A stretch of 40,228 nt of DNA from an uncultured Clostridium sp. Lineage in GTDB: Bacteria; Bacillota; Clostridia; Lachnospirales; Lachnospiraceae. Shown one piece after another: positions 15,587-24,449 of the stretch (position 1 is its first letter; each line of letters starts with the position of its first letter). Both the position numbers and the translations under genes were made by a program. The notes under the pieces were generated by a model, which was not told where the DNA came from, did no database searches, and saw only the letters and a program-made list of their open reading frames with translations. The stretch is from contig CALAAS010000007.1 of assembly GCA_937885015.1 (NCBI GenBank), positions 1 to 40,228 of the forward strand, in the 5' to 3' direction.

Positions 15587-16864
15587 ATGCAGGGAGGCAG
15601 ATATGGAATGGTAAGGGCCGCGGAGGCGGTCGGAACAGAGACAGGATACCTGCGGGTGGATGTGGTAAATGCGGAGAATAACTTTCCGATTCCGGATGCT
15701 CAGGTTTCTGTTTTTTATCCGGAAAATACAGTGGTGGCCAAGGGACTTAGGACAGACCAGTCTGGCCAGACGCGGGAGGTGGCGATTCCAGCACCTCCCG
15801 CGGCGCTGAGCCTGGAAAAGCAGGAAAAGGTTCGGCCCTATGCGGCCTGCAGGGTACGGGTGGAGGCAGACGGCTTTGAGCCGGTTACGGTACAGGGAAC
15901 GGAGGTGCTGGCGGGTGTAACTGCGATTCAGCCGATTCGGATGATTCCGCTGGCGGAGAAGGCGGGAAGCATAGAATCCATCGAAATTCCGGATCATACG
16001 CTGTATGGTACCTATCCTCCTAAAATTGCGGAGGATGAGGTAAAGCCGGTCCGGGAAAGCGGCGAAATTGTGTTAAGCCGGGTGGTGGTGCCCCAGACCA
16101 TTGTGGTGCATGACGGGGTTCCAACCAACGGATCGGCAAAGAACTATTACGTTCCCTATCGGGATTATATCAAAAACGTGGCCTCCAGTGAAATTTACGC
16201 TACCTGGCCCCAGGCGACCATTGTGGCCAATGTACTGGCAATTATGTCTTTTACTCTGAACCGGGTTTATACGGAATGGTATCGAAATCAGGGATATGAT
16301 TTTACGATTACCTCCTCCACTGCCTTTGATCATAAGTGGATTTATGGACGCGATATTTTTGAGCCGATTTCTGCAGTAGTGGATGATATTTTTGACAGTT
16401 ATCTGTCAAGACCCGGAGTTCGGCAGCCGATTTTGACCCAGTACTGTGATGGACGTATGGTTACATGTCCCGGGTGGATGACACAGTGGGGATCCTGTGC
16501 CCTGGGAGAAGAAGGGTACAGCGCCATTGAAATTCTTCGAAATTTTTATGGCAGCTCCATTTACATCAATACGGCGGAGATGATTTCAGGAATTCCGCTT
16601 TCGTATCCGGGAGAGCCTCTGCAAAGAGGGGGGAGTGGGGAAAAGGTACGGCAGCTGCAGGAGCAGCTGGATGCCATTGCAACCGTTTACACAGCCATTC
16701 CACGGATAACGGCGGATGGAATTTACGGTCCGGCCACGGAGAATGCGGTTCGGATATTCCAGTCGGTGTTTGGCCTTCCCCAAACTGGGGTGGCTGATTT
16801 TGCAACCTGGTATAAGATTTCACATATTTACGTGGGAATCACGAGAATTGCCGAGTTGGGATAG
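15587..16864 (+). CDS. SleC-like protein: SpoIID-type lytic domain plus peptidoglycan-binding domain
   Basis: A 425-residue protein of three parts. Residues 18-120 form a carboxypeptidase-regulatory-like beta domain. Residues about 180-330 match SpoIID-type lytic transglycosylases, with VASSEIYATWP holding the likely catalytic Glu (E202) and ANVLAIMSFTLNRVYTEWY after it. Residues about 345-420 are a peptidoglycan-binding type 1 domain (DGIYGPATENAVRIFQ). Size and layout resemble the clostridial pre-pro cortex-lytic enzyme SleC, which degrades cortex in spore germination after activation by Csp proteases. No csp genes are in the window. No normal signal peptide is seen. An alternative start at 15608 has a GGGAGG site 10 nt upstream. 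It may be SleC itself or a mother-cell paralogue. Confidence 0.75.
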   Translation: MQGGRYGMVRAAEAVGTETGYLRVDVVNAENNFPIPDAQVSVFYPENTVVAKGLRTDQSGQTREVAIPAPPAALSLEKQEKVRPYAACRVRVEADGFEPVTVQGTEVLAGVTAIQPIRMIPLAEKAGSIESIEIPDHTLYGTYPPKIAEDEVKPVRESGEIVLSRVVVPQTIVVHDGVPTNGSAKNYYVPYRDYIKNVASSEIYATWPQATIVANVLAIMSFTLNRVYTEWYRNQGYDFTITSSTAFDHKWIYGRDIFEPISAVVDDIFDSYLSRPGVRQPILTQYCDGRMVTCPGWMTQWGSCALGEEGYSAIEILRNFYGSSIYINTAEMISGIPLSYPGEPLQRGGSGEKVRQLQEQLDAIATVYTAIPRITADGIYGPATENAVRIFQSVFGLPQTGVADFATWYKISHIYVGITRIAELG

Positions 16865-16908
16865 TGGCAGGAAGCCGAAGAATACACAATAAGAAAAGGA
16901 GATGCAGT

Positions 16909-18342
16909 ATGAAAGAATCGTCAGCGCGGGAGCGGGAATCAAAAAGCGTGGCGGTTTCCAGAGGAAATGCGATTACAGAGGGTGTGATCTGGAAACAGCT
17001 TCTGCTTTTTTTCTTTCCTATTCTGTTTGGCACCTTTTTTCAGCAGCTTTATAATACGGCAGATGCCGTTGTGGTTGGCCGTTTTGTAGGAAAAGAGGCC
17101 CTGGCGGCCGTAGGAGGCAGCACATCAATTCTGACAAACCTTCTGGTGGGTTTTTTTGTTGGCCTCTCATCTGGTGCAACGGTAATTATTTCCCAGTTTT
17201 ATGGGGCGGGACGGGAAACGCGAGTCAGTGATGCTGTCCATACGGCACTGGCCTTTTCCCTGGCCTGCGGTGTGATTATGACGGTTGTGGGCCTTCTATG
17301 CTCGGAGATGGCTCTGGAGGCCATGGGAACTCCGGCGGATGTGATGGATAATTCTCTGGGATATCTGCGGATTTATTTTGTTGGTATCACGGCAAATCTG
17401 ATTTACAATATGGGAGCCGGAATACTCCGGGCCATCGGAGATTCCAGGCGGCCATTGTATTTCCTGATTGTCAGCTGTATGGTCAATATCGTTCTGGATA
17501 TTGTGTTTGTAGTGTTTCTGGATCTGGGGGTGAACGGAGCGGCGCTTGCTACGATTGCCTCCCAGCTGGTCAGCGCTGTGCTGGTTATCGTGACACTGAT
17601 GCGGACGGATAAATCCTACCGCCTGATCCCGAAAAAAATCCGCCTGAATTTTTTCATGGTTCGCAGGATTGTCCAGATCGGTTTTCCAGCGGGACTTCAG
17701 TCGGTGATGTATTCTGTGTCTAACCTGATTATCCAGAGCAGCGTCAATTCGCTGGGAACGGATACCGTGGCAGCCTGGGCGGCTTACAGTAAAATCGACA
17801 GTATTTACTGGATGATTATCAGTGCCCTGGGAATTTCCATCACGACCTTTGTGGGGCAGAATTATGGGGCTGGGAAAATGGCCAGGGTAAAACGCGGCGT
17901 TTACGTTTGTCTCGGGATTTCAGTAATTATTACGATTTGTCTCAGCAGCGCTCTGTACCTGGCAGGCGGTTATATTTATCTCCTGTTTACGACGGATGGG
18001 GCAGTAATTGAAAAGGGACTTGAGATTCTTCATTTTCTGGTACCTACTTTTATTTTTTACATTTGCATTGAGATCTATTCCGGAGCGCTGCGGGGAGTCG
18101 GTGACTGCTGGATTCCTATGATCATGACAGCTGTGGGAGTCTGCCTGCTGCGGGTGGTTTGGGTTCTTCTGGCTGTTCCGCTCAGGCCCAATATTCTGAC
18201 AGTTGTATTCAGCTATCCGCTGACCTGGTTTTTGACTTCCGTGCTGTTTAATATTTACTATTTTTGTTTCAGTGCCTTGAAGAAATTCAACGTACCGCTT
18301 CCAAAATTCAAAAAACGGAAGCAGCTGCGTAAAAAGGCCTGA
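16909..18342 (+). CDS. MATE family efflux transporter (first of two)
   Basis: A 477-residue, 12-helix transporter of the multidrug and toxin extrusion family. The first helix contains the typical LFGTFFQQLYNTADAVVVGR, and the second half repeats the fold with GLQSVMYSVSNLIIQSSVN. Family members export cationic drugs or metabolites in exchange for sodium or protons. The start at 16909 is preceded by AAAGGAGA; an earlier in-frame GTG at 16864 overlaps the previous stop and lacks a site. The N-terminal 25 residues are charged and non-membrane. A second MATE gene starts 46 nt downstream. Substrate is unknown. Confidence 0.93.
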   Translation: MKESSARERESKSVAVSRGNAITEGVIWKQLLLFFFPILFGTFFQQLYNTADAVVVGRFVGKEALAAVGGSTSILTNLLVGFFVGLSSGATVIISQFYGAGRETRVSDAVHTALAFSLACGVIMTVVGLLCSEMALEAMGTPADVMDNSLGYLRIYFVGITANLIYNMGAGILRAIGDSRRPLYFLIVSCMVNIVLDIVFVVFLDLGVNGAALATIASQLVSAVLVIVTLMRTDKSYRLIPKKIRLNFFMVRRIVQIGFPAGLQSVMYSVSNLIIQSSVNSLGTDTVAAWAAYSKIDSIYWMIISALGISITTFVGQNYGAGKMARVKRGVYVCLGISVIITICLSSALYLAGGYIYLLFTTDGAVIEKGLEILHFLVPTFIFYICIEIYSGALRGVGDCWIPMIMTAVGVCLLRVVWVLLAVPLRPNILTVVFSYPLTWFLTSVLFNIYYFCFSALKKFNVPLPKFKKRKQLRKKA

Positions 18343-18388
18343 GCAGCGCTGCTTTTTCAGCGGGAGATGGATAAGAGAGGGTTATAAA

Positions 18389-19738
18389 ATGGCAAAACGA
18401 AAAAAACAGGAGATCAGCCTGACAGAGGGTTCCATTGCAAGAGGAATGGCAGCCTTTGTGCTCCCGCTGTTTCTTGGTCAGCTTTTGCAGCAGTTTTACA
18501 ATATGGCGGATGCCTGGGTGGTAGGAAATTTTGCAGACAATGATGCATTTGCAGCAGTAAGTCTGGCCAACAATATGACTTTCCTGATCATCGGCTTTTT
18601 CAACGGAATTGCCCTGGGAGGCGGCGTAATCATTTCCCGCTATTACGGGGCGGAAAACACTCGGATGACGAGAAGATCTGTTCATATGAATTTTCTGTTC
18701 GGCATGGTGGCGTCGGTGATTTCTACGGTGGTGGGAGTGTTTTTGGTACCCTGTATTTTAAGATGGATGAAAACGCCGGACAGTGTCCTTCCGGATGCAC
18801 TTACGTATTTCCGAATTTACTTTGCAGGCGTATCCACGGTAATCATGTACAATATGTGTATGGCTATTATGCGGGCGTTGGGAGACAGTCTTCATCCGCT
18901 GTATTATCTGATTTTGTCAACGGCTGTCAATGTGGTGCTGGATCTTTTGTTTGTGGCTGTGTTCCACTGGGGAGTGGCCGGAGCGGCGATTGCCACAGTG
19001 CTGGCCCAGGGACTCAGCGCAGCGCTCTGCGTGGTGCGGATGTGCCGGGCGAAGGATGTATCGCGGCTTCAGCTCAGGCGGCTTCGCTTTTATCCGGGGA
19101 TTTTGAAGAAAATTCTGACTCAGGGACTTCCGGCGGGTATACAGAGTTCGGTAATCAGCATTGGCAACCTGGTTGTACAGGCCAATATCAATTCTTTTGG
19201 CGCCTACGCCATCTCGGGTCATGGAGCTTATTCCAAAATAGAGGGGCTGGTATTTCTTCCGATTATGAGTATTTCCATGGCGCTTCCCACCTTTATCAGC
19301 CAGAATCTGGGAGCAGAAAAATATGACCGTGCCAAAAAAGGAGCGATTTTTGGAATTCTGTCCGGAATGGTTCTGGCAGAGTTGACCGGTTTTCTTATGT
19401 ATGGCGGCTGTTCCTATGCGCTCCGGCTGTTTGTGGACACGCCAGAGGCCATCTATTACGGAACGCTTCACGGAAAAACGGTAACTCCATTTTTCTTTCT
19501 CCTGGCCTTTTCGCACTGTGCAGCCGGGGTGCTGCGTGGGTGTGGGAAAGCCTTTGTTCCGATGATGACGATGCTGCTGTTCTGGTGCGGAATTCGAATT
19601 CTGTATGTGACAACGGCACTGCACATATGGCCGGTTTTCCAGACCATTTCCTGGGCCTACCCGCTGACATGGTCGCTAAGTTCTCTGGTCCTTCTGATTT
19701 GGCTCGTGAAGAGTAAATGGGTATCTTCATTGGACTGA
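18389..19738 (+). CDS. MATE family efflux transporter (second of two)
   Basis: A 449-residue MATE transporter with 12 predicted helices. It shares the opening motif pattern with its neighbour (FLGQLLQQFYNMADAWVVG) and the second-half motif GLPAGIQSSVISIGNLVVQ, but the two proteins are well diverged, so this is an old duplication or an independent pairing. A GAGAGGG site precedes the ATG. MATE proteins generally work as monomers, so the pair may export different compounds, or one may be regulatory. It is the last gene of a same-strand run from 11153. Confidence 0.93.
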   Translation: MAKRKKQEISLTEGSIARGMAAFVLPLFLGQLLQQFYNMADAWVVGNFADNDAFAAVSLANNMTFLIIGFFNGIALGGGVIISRYYGAENTRMTRRSVHMNFLFGMVASVISTVVGVFLVPCILRWMKTPDSVLPDALTYFRIYFAGVSTVIMYNMCMAIMRALGDSLHPLYYLILSTAVNVVLDLLFVAVFHWGVAGAAIATVLAQGLSAALCVVRMCRAKDVSRLQLRRLRFYPGILKKILTQGLPAGIQSSVISIGNLVVQANINSFGAYAISGHGAYSKIEGLVFLPIMSISMALPTFISQNLGAEKYDRAKKGAIFGILSGMVLAELTGFLMYGGCSYALRLFVDTPEAIYYGTLHGKTVTPFFFLLAFSHCAAGVLRGCGKAFVPMMTMLLFWCGIRILYVTTALHIWPVFQTISWAYPLTWSLSSLVLLIWLVKSKWVSSLD

Positions 19739-19865
19739 CCAGTTATAAAAGTGAAAGAAAAATTTCATACTTTGTTAATTGTCGTTTCAGACCGCCTCTG
19801 TTAAACTGGTGTACAGTGAATACGTATGGACTTTTTTACCGTATGGCGGGGAAAGGGGAGGAGAC

Positions 19866-21497
19866 ATGGAACAGAAAAAATCTGCAGATCTGAATTATCG
19901 CGGAGAGCAGTTTGATAAAAAGGACAGAAAAAAGAGCGTCTGGAGCTGCGGGCGCGGAGCAGCCGGCCTGCTGACGATGGCCTTTCTGCTGCAGCCATTT
20001 CCGGTGCTGGCCGGGCCTGCCAGCGATATAACAGCATCATCGGGGGAAAACGGGCCTGCTGGTGCTGGCAGTTCTTCTCAGTCTGCGACAGCCGGAGCTC
20101 ACCAGACAGCTGGTTTTACAGGCGGAGTCAGTGCAGTTACATCCGGACTGGGGACGTACGTCCCTACCGAAGAGTTCGGGATTGGGGCCATAGCCAGGGG
20201 AATTGATGTTTCTTACTGGCAGCAGAATATTGACTGGAGCCAGGTGGTTTCCGACAATGTACAGTTCGCCATGCTGGCAACCAGATTTCGTGGAAATGTG
20301 GATCCTTTTTTTAGTCCCAATGCAGAGGGGGCCAGCCGTAATGGCATCCGTTTAGGAGCATATATTTATTCCTATGCCACCTCGGTGGAGATGGCGCAGC
20401 AGGAGGCTGATTTTGTACTGAATCTGATCAAGGATTATCCGATTTCATTTCCAGTAGTTTTTGACGCGGAGGATGCCGGTTCCCTGGGAACTCTGACGCC
20501 GTCTCAGGTCAGTGATGTAATTAACGCATTCTGCAGCCGTATCCGGGATGCCGGGTATTATCCCATGGTATATGCCAACGAATACTGGATTCAGAATAAG
20601 ATTGATATGTCGCGGCTGAATTATGATATCTGGGTGGCAAAGTATAATGAGAAATATACATACCAGAATCCCGCCATGTGGCAGTGCCGTAATACCGGTT
20701 CAGTGAAGGGAATCAGTGGCAACGTAGATATAGATTATCTGTATAAAGATTTTACACAGGTAATTCCGGCGGACACCTGGAGGACAATAGGGGGAAGGCG
20801 ATATTACTATAAAAATCATGTGATGCAGAAAAACGCCTGGGCCTACGACGGTCAGAACTGGTATTATATGAACGGAGAGGGACAGCCCAGTGTGGGATGG
20901 CTGGAAAGCGGCGGCCATCGTTTCTATCTGGAAAGCGACGGCCGTATGGCAACTGGCTGGAAAGAGCTGGACGGAAGCTGGCGGTACTTTGATCCCAGCG
21001 GTGAGCTGGCCATTGGCTGGCGTCTGGTAAACGGAAGCTGGTACCATCTGGACGGCGATGGCCGTATGCAGACGGGTTGGATCGATGTAGATGGAAAACG
21101 GTATTGGCTGGAGAGCTCCGGTGTCATGGTAACTGGTTGGAAGGACGTGGACGGAAGCCGGTATTACTTTGATGGCTCTGGTTCCATGGCCACTGGCTGG
21201 CAGGCGGTGGATGGAAACTGGTACTACATGGGCAGTGACGGCCGTATGCAGACGGGTTGGATTGAGGTAAATGGAAATCGCTACTATCTGGAAGCCTCCG
21301 GCAATATGGCAACCGGTTGGAAGGACGTGGATGGGAAACGGTATTATCTGGATCCTGCCAGTGGTGCCATGGCGGCGGGCGGCGTGATTTCGGTGGATGG
21401 AGTGGCGTATCAGGTAGCAGCCGACGGGGTATGTACGCCCATCCTGCCGGAGGAAAACGGGTCTGGGCAGGAGGGCGGAACCGAAGCTGCCCAATAA
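19866..21497 (+). CDS. Secreted GH25 lysozyme with C-terminal cell-wall-binding repeats
   Basis: A 543-residue muramidase. After a long basic N-terminal region and a hydrophobic segment (GLLTMAFLLQPFPVLAG, residues about 36-52, signal peptide or anchor) and a Ser/Gly/Ala linker, the GH25 domain runs from GIDVSYWQQNIDWSQV to NVDIDYLYKDF. The catalytic Asp and Glu lie in VVFDAEDAG. About ten choline-binding-type repeats follow, each near 20 residues with a GW...DG..YY pattern (for example TGWKDVDGSRYYFDGSGSMA). GH25 enzymes cut the MurNAc-GlcNAc bond of peptidoglycan. The start at 19866 has GGGGAGGAG upstream. It faces the second cotJ operon, with stops 48 bp apart. It may act in wall remodelling or against competitors. 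Confidence 0.93.
   Translation: MEQKKSADLNYRGEQFDKKDRKKSVWSCGRGAAGLLTMAFLLQPFPVLAGPASDITASSGENGPAGAGSSSQSATAGAHQTAGFTGGVSAVTSGLGTYVPTEEFGIGAIARGIDVSYWQQNIDWSQVVSDNVQFAMLATRFRGNVDPFFSPNAEGASRNGIRLGAYIYSYATSVEMAQQEADFVLNLIKDYPISFPVVFDAEDAGSLGTLTPSQVSDVINAFCSRIRDAGYYPMVYANEYWIQNKIDMSRLNYDIWVAKYNEKYTYQNPAMWQCRNTGSVKGISGNVDIDYLYKDFTQVIPADTWRTIGGRRYYYKNHVMQKNAWAYDGQNWYYMNGEGQPSVGWLESGGHRFYLESDGRMATGWKELDGSWRYFDPSGELAIGWRLVNGSWYHLDGDGRMQTGWIDVDGKRYWLESSGVMVTGWKDVDGSRYYFDGSGSMATGWQAVDGNWYYMGSDGRMQTGWIEVNGNRYYLEASGNMATGWKDVDGKRYYLDPASGAMAAGGVISVDGVAYQVAADGVCTPILPEENGSGQEGGTEAAQ
20880..21370 (+). repeat. Tandem coding repeats of the wall-binding module
   Basis: Repeats of about 60-63 bp encode the wall-binding modules of the lysozyme. 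Several keep near-identical DNA stretches, such as GACGGCCGTATG (20938 and 21238; GATGGCCGTATG at 21058) and ATGCAGACGGGTTGG (21065 and 21245). DNA-level conservation suggests recent duplication or gene conversion, and the repeat number may vary between strains. Confidence 0.7.
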
Positions 21498-21545
21498 AGT
21501 GGGTGTCCGGCACATGGACTGGCCTCAATATAACAAAAGGCGTGG

Positions 21546-22166
21546 TCAGATTATAGAGGATTCTGTGAATTGTTTATCAAATTCCGGGTTAAAATAGTAA
21601 TAGTTTCGTGTATCAAGCTGTTCCTTTAAATTTTCCAGTGCCTCTCCAAATCGCTGGAAATGAACCAGCTCTCTGGCGCGGAGGAATCGGAGCGGAGCTT
21701 TTACGTCCGGATCCGGAATGAGCCGCAGCAGATTGTCATAGGTGGTTCGTGCTTTCTGTTCTGCCGCCAGATCCTCCATCAGGTCAGTAATTGCGTCGCC
21801 TTTTGACTGGAATTCGCAGGCATTGTAGGGAATGCCTGCCGAAGCGGCGGGCCACAGGCCGCTGGTGTGATCGATATAGTAGGCGTCGAAGCCGGCTGCC
21901 CGTGCATCTTCTGTGCTCATATTTTTGGTCAGCTGATATACCATGGCACAGATCATTTCCATGTGTGCCAGCTCCTCTGTTCCGATATCTGTCAGAAGGC
22001 CGCTGATTTTCCGGCAGGGCATGGTATACCGTTGGGACAGATAGCGCATCGAGGCAGCCAGCTCGCCGTCAGGTCCGCCAAACTGGCTGATGATAAGAGA
22101 GGCTGTTTTTGGACTGCAGTTTTGGATTTTTACCGGAAACTGCAGCCGTTTTTCATAGTTCCACAT
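21546..22166 (-). CDS. cotJC: Spore coat protein CotJC, manganese catalase family (copy 2)
   Basis: A 206-residue paralogue of the protein at 178-780, with the same order of metal ligands: Glu in GPDGELAAS, Glu and His in TEELAHMEM, Glu in AAEQKART, and His in ELVHFQRFGEAL. Its C-terminus is slightly longer (FNPEFDKQFTESSII). All catalytic-type residues are present. Its start codon overlaps the cotJB stop (TGATG), so translation is coupled. The two CotJC copies are similar along their full length but clearly not recent identical duplicates. It is convergent with the GH25 lysozyme gene, with no clear terminator between. Confidence 0.93.
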   Translation of the reverse strand: MWNYEKRLQFPVKIQNCSPKTASLIISQFGGPDGELAASMRYLSQRYTMPCRKISGLLTDIGTEELAHMEMICAMVYQLTKNMSTEDARAAGFDAYYIDHTSGLWPAASAGIPYNACEFQSKGDAITDLMEDLAAEQKARTTYDNLLRLIPDPDVKAPLRFLRARELVHFQRFGEALENLKEQLDTRNYYYFNPEFDKQFTESSII

Positions 22167-22432
22167 CAGAGTATCCCTCCTTCCCAGGGCATGGGGCCGT
22201 CCAGCCAGGAAAAATGGTCATTTTCCGGCAGCACATCGGTGGCACAGTCAATAGTCAGTGGTGAGGATATCCGGGCATAATCCGCCAGAAGCTGTTTTCG
22301 TTTGGGGGCCAGTTCCCGAAACAGAGCCAGGCCCTCGGAGCAGTCCGGGTGGGTATCCAGATAGAGGGTCAGGTCGGAAAGGGCAAAGCTTACGGCGTTG
22401 ATTTCATTTAAAAGAGAGGTTCGGTCTGTCAC
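22166..22432 (-). CDS. cotJB: Spore coat protein CotJB (copy 2)
   Basis: An 88-residue CotJB homologue. It keeps LLNEINAVSFALSDLTLYLD followed by DTHP, the ALFRELAPKR helix, and the C-terminal W-L-D-G and PWEGG ending. The start is GTG at 22432, which overlaps the cotJA stop (GTGA), and an AGGAGG site lies upstream within cotJA. It differs from copy 1 mainly in the middle. Function beyond coat association is unknown. Confidence 0.88.
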   Translation of the reverse strand: MTDRTSLLNEINAVSFALSDLTLYLDTHPDCSEGLALFRELAPKRKQLLADYARISSPLTIDCATDVLPENDHFSWLDGPMPWEGGIL

Positions 22433-22608
22433 GGCGTTTCACCTCCTGCAAAAAATGGAAAATAAAGGGAATCGAACAGGGTTCCGCGTTCCAGCGCGAG
22501 ATTCAGATCCGTCGGCTGCGCCCAAGGCTGTCTGGGGACAGAGGCGATGGCCAGAACCGGGGAATCGGGAACGCCGTCGTTTTTTTTTACTTGATCTGCT
22601 GCATGCAA
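22429..22608 (-). CDS. cotJA: Minimal CotJA (copy 2), TTG start
   Basis: A 59-residue reading frame that is easily overlooked. From the TTG at 22608 it reads MHAADQVKKNDGVPDSPVLA and then the CotJA signature: IASVPRQPWAQPTDLNLALE, RGTLFDSLYFPFF, ending AGGETP. The motif order (VP-x-Q-x-W, then L-x-R-G-T-x-F then L-x-x-PF) is the same as in copy 1 at 1039-1443. AAGGAGGG lies 8 nt upstream of the TTG, with no in-frame ATG. The stop overlaps the GTG of cotJB. It lacks the long Pro/Thr-rich N-terminus of copy 1. The call rests on motif and operon position. Confidence 0.85.
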   Translation of the reverse strand: MHAADQVKKNDGVPDSPVLAIASVPRQPWAQPTDLNLALERGTLFDSLYFPFFAGGETP

Positions 22609-22979
22609 AGTTAATCCCTCCTTACTAGTTTTAATAAATTTCTATTTTCGCCGCTTCCGGGCAGATGGTTTTCTGGCACAGACGTCAGGCTGTCTGACCC
22701 GGATATTTCTGCTGCGGCAGCGGATTCACTCTTTATTATGAGGATTTCTGTCGTTTTTAGACATTATAATAATTGCCAGTTAAAAATGCAGTATTGTTAA
22801 TAAAACACAAATAAGCCGTTAGGATTTTGAAAAAGCCGGACAGAAACCAAATGAAAAAACTTGCATTTTCACAAAAGCCATTATACAATTGTCCTAGGCA
22901 AAAATTGGACATACTGGTGATATGTATATGAAATGACACCGGCAGCCATTGTCGAAAACTTTGAATGGAGGAAAGCAAC
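22609..22979. other. Divergent intergenic region between cotJ operon 2 and the decarboxylase cluster
   Basis: This 371-bp stretch has no gene that I can support. It holds nested inverted repeats around 22679-22698 (GTCAG-GCTGT-CTGAC at 22684-22698), an AT-rich part, and the plus-strand promoter listed separately. I could not identify a mother-cell promoter for the cotJ operon with confidence. Confidence 0.5.
22861..22889 (+). promoter_or_regulatory. Promoter of the decarboxylase cluster
   Basis: TTGCAT (22861-22866) and TACAAT (22884-22889) are separated by 17 bp, about 90 bp upstream of the first start codon. No other good promoter was seen within the following five genes, so they probably form one transcript ending at the terminator at 28449. 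Confidence 0.6.
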
Positions 22980-24431
22980 ATGAGTAAATCAGCTCAGGCG
23001 TCATCCCGCAGAAGAATCGAAGCTCTGCTGGATGATAACAGTTTTGTTGAAATTGGATCCCGCGTTTCTGCACGGAGTACTGATTTTAACATGACAGCGC
23101 AGGAGACAGCCGGAGACGGTGTTGTAACCGGCTACGGCACGATTGAGGGCGGACTTGTATACGTCTACAGTCAGGACGCCGAAGTAATGGGCGGTTCGAT
23201 GGGAGAGATGCATGCAAAGAAGATTGCAGGTCTCTATCGGATGGCTATGAAGATGGGTGCGCCCGTGGTGGGACTTCTGGATTGTTCGGGTCTTCGCCTT
23301 CAGGAGGCGACGGACGCTTTGGACGCCTTTGGTCAGCTTTATCTGAACCAGACACTGGCATCCGGTGTGATTCCGCAGATTGCTGCGGTATTTGGCAGCT
23401 GTGGCGGCGGTATGGCCGTATCCTCTGCGATGGCGGATTTTGTTTTTATGGAGAAGGATTCGGCGTTATACGTGAATTCTCCCAATGCTTTGGCTGGCAA
23501 TGATGAGGCAGCCTGCAATACAGCTTTGGCAGACTTCCAGAGTAAAGAGGCAGGTCTTGTGGACGGAATCGGCAGTGAAGAGGAGATTCTTGCTCAGATT
23601 CGCAGCCTGATTTCTATTCTCCCGGCCAACAATGAGGACGATATGTCCTATGATGAGTGTACCGACGATCTGAACCGTCTGACGGAGGACTTGGCCGGAT
23701 GGACTGGAGATACAGCGAGGGCACTGGCAGAGATTTCCGATGATAGATTTTTCATGGAGCTGAAAAAGGATTACGACCCCTCGATGGTTACCGGTTTCAT
23801 TCGCCTGAATGGAACGACGGTAGGCTGTGTGGCAAACCGTACGGAAGAGTATGACGGAGAGGGTGAGAAAACGGCAGAGTACGAGGCATCTCTCAGCGCA
23901 AGAGGGTGCGAGAAGGCAGCGGAATTTGTTTCCTTCTGTGACGCGTTCAGCATTCCGGTTCTGGCTCTGGTAAATGTGGCTGGTTATAAGAAAACCAAAT
24001 GCACAGAGAAAAAGATTGCGAAGGCAGCTGGCCGTCTGACCTATGCGTTCGCAAATGCGGATGTTCCCCGGGTTACCGTTGTGATCGGAGATGCCTTTGG
24101 CAGTGCCGGTGTAACCATGAACAGTAAATCCATTGGCGCGGACCTTGTATATGCATGGCCGCAGGCCAGAATCGGCATGATGGATGCGCAGAATGCCGTG
24201 AAGATCATGTATGCGGAAGAGATTGAGAAATCCCAGGATGCGGCAGCTCTGATTCGTGAGAAGGCAGCAGAGTATGAGAAACTTCAGGCATCTGCAGAAG
24301 CAGCAGCCAGAAGAGGCTATGTGGATGATATCATTGAGGTAAAGGAGACGCGTAAGCGTGTCATTGCCGCATTTGAGATGTTATTCACTAAGAGAGAGGG
24401 ACGTCCGTCTAAAAAGCATGGTACGATCTAA
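22980..24431 (+). CDS. Biotin-dependent carboxyltransferase (MmdA/PccB/transcarboxylase-12S type)
   Basis: A 483-residue carboxyltransferase of the acyl-CoA carboxylase beta/MmdA family. It has the two crotonase-like halves. The N-half has GGLVYVYSQDAEVMGGSMGE and a glycine-rich oxyanion loop FGSCGGGMAVSSAMADF. The C-half has VNVAGYKKT, GDAFGSAGVTMNSKSIGAD and AWPQARIGMM. Such subunits move a carboxyl group between an acyl-CoA and biotin. The start at 22980 follows GGAGGAAAGCA; an ATG at 22965 would overlap that site. It heads a cluster with a sodium-pump gamma subunit, a biotin carrier, a beta subunit and an OadA-type carboxyltransferase. The likely substrate is methylmalonyl-CoA or a related acyl-CoA; the exact one is inference. 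Confidence 0.88.
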   Translation: MSKSAQASSRRRIEALLDDNSFVEIGSRVSARSTDFNMTAQETAGDGVVTGYGTIEGGLVYVYSQDAEVMGGSMGEMHAKKIAGLYRMAMKMGAPVVGLLDCSGLRLQEATDALDAFGQLYLNQTLASGVIPQIAAVFGSCGGGMAVSSAMADFVFMEKDSALYVNSPNALAGNDEAACNTALADFQSKEAGLVDGIGSEEEILAQIRSLISILPANNEDDMSYDECTDDLNRLTEDLAGWTGDTARALAEISDDRFFMELKKDYDPSMVTGFIRLNGTTVGCVANRTEEYDGEGEKTAEYEASLSARGCEKAAEFVSFCDAFSIPVLALVNVAGYKKTKCTEKKIAKAAGRLTYAFANADVPRVTVVIGDAFGSAGVTMNSKSIGADLVYAWPQARIGMMDAQNAVKIMYAEEIEKSQDAAALIREKAAEYEKLQASAEAAARRGYVDDIIEVKETRKRVIAAFEMLFTKREGRPSKKHGTI

Positions 24432-24449
24432 TAATGAGGTGACACATTT

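Noticed and set aside
16864..19738. Two adjacent MATE genes as an obligate two-subunit exporter
   Set aside because: Each is full length with both halves of the fold. MATE proteins normally act alone, and there is no sign of complementary loss, so pairing is unremarkable.
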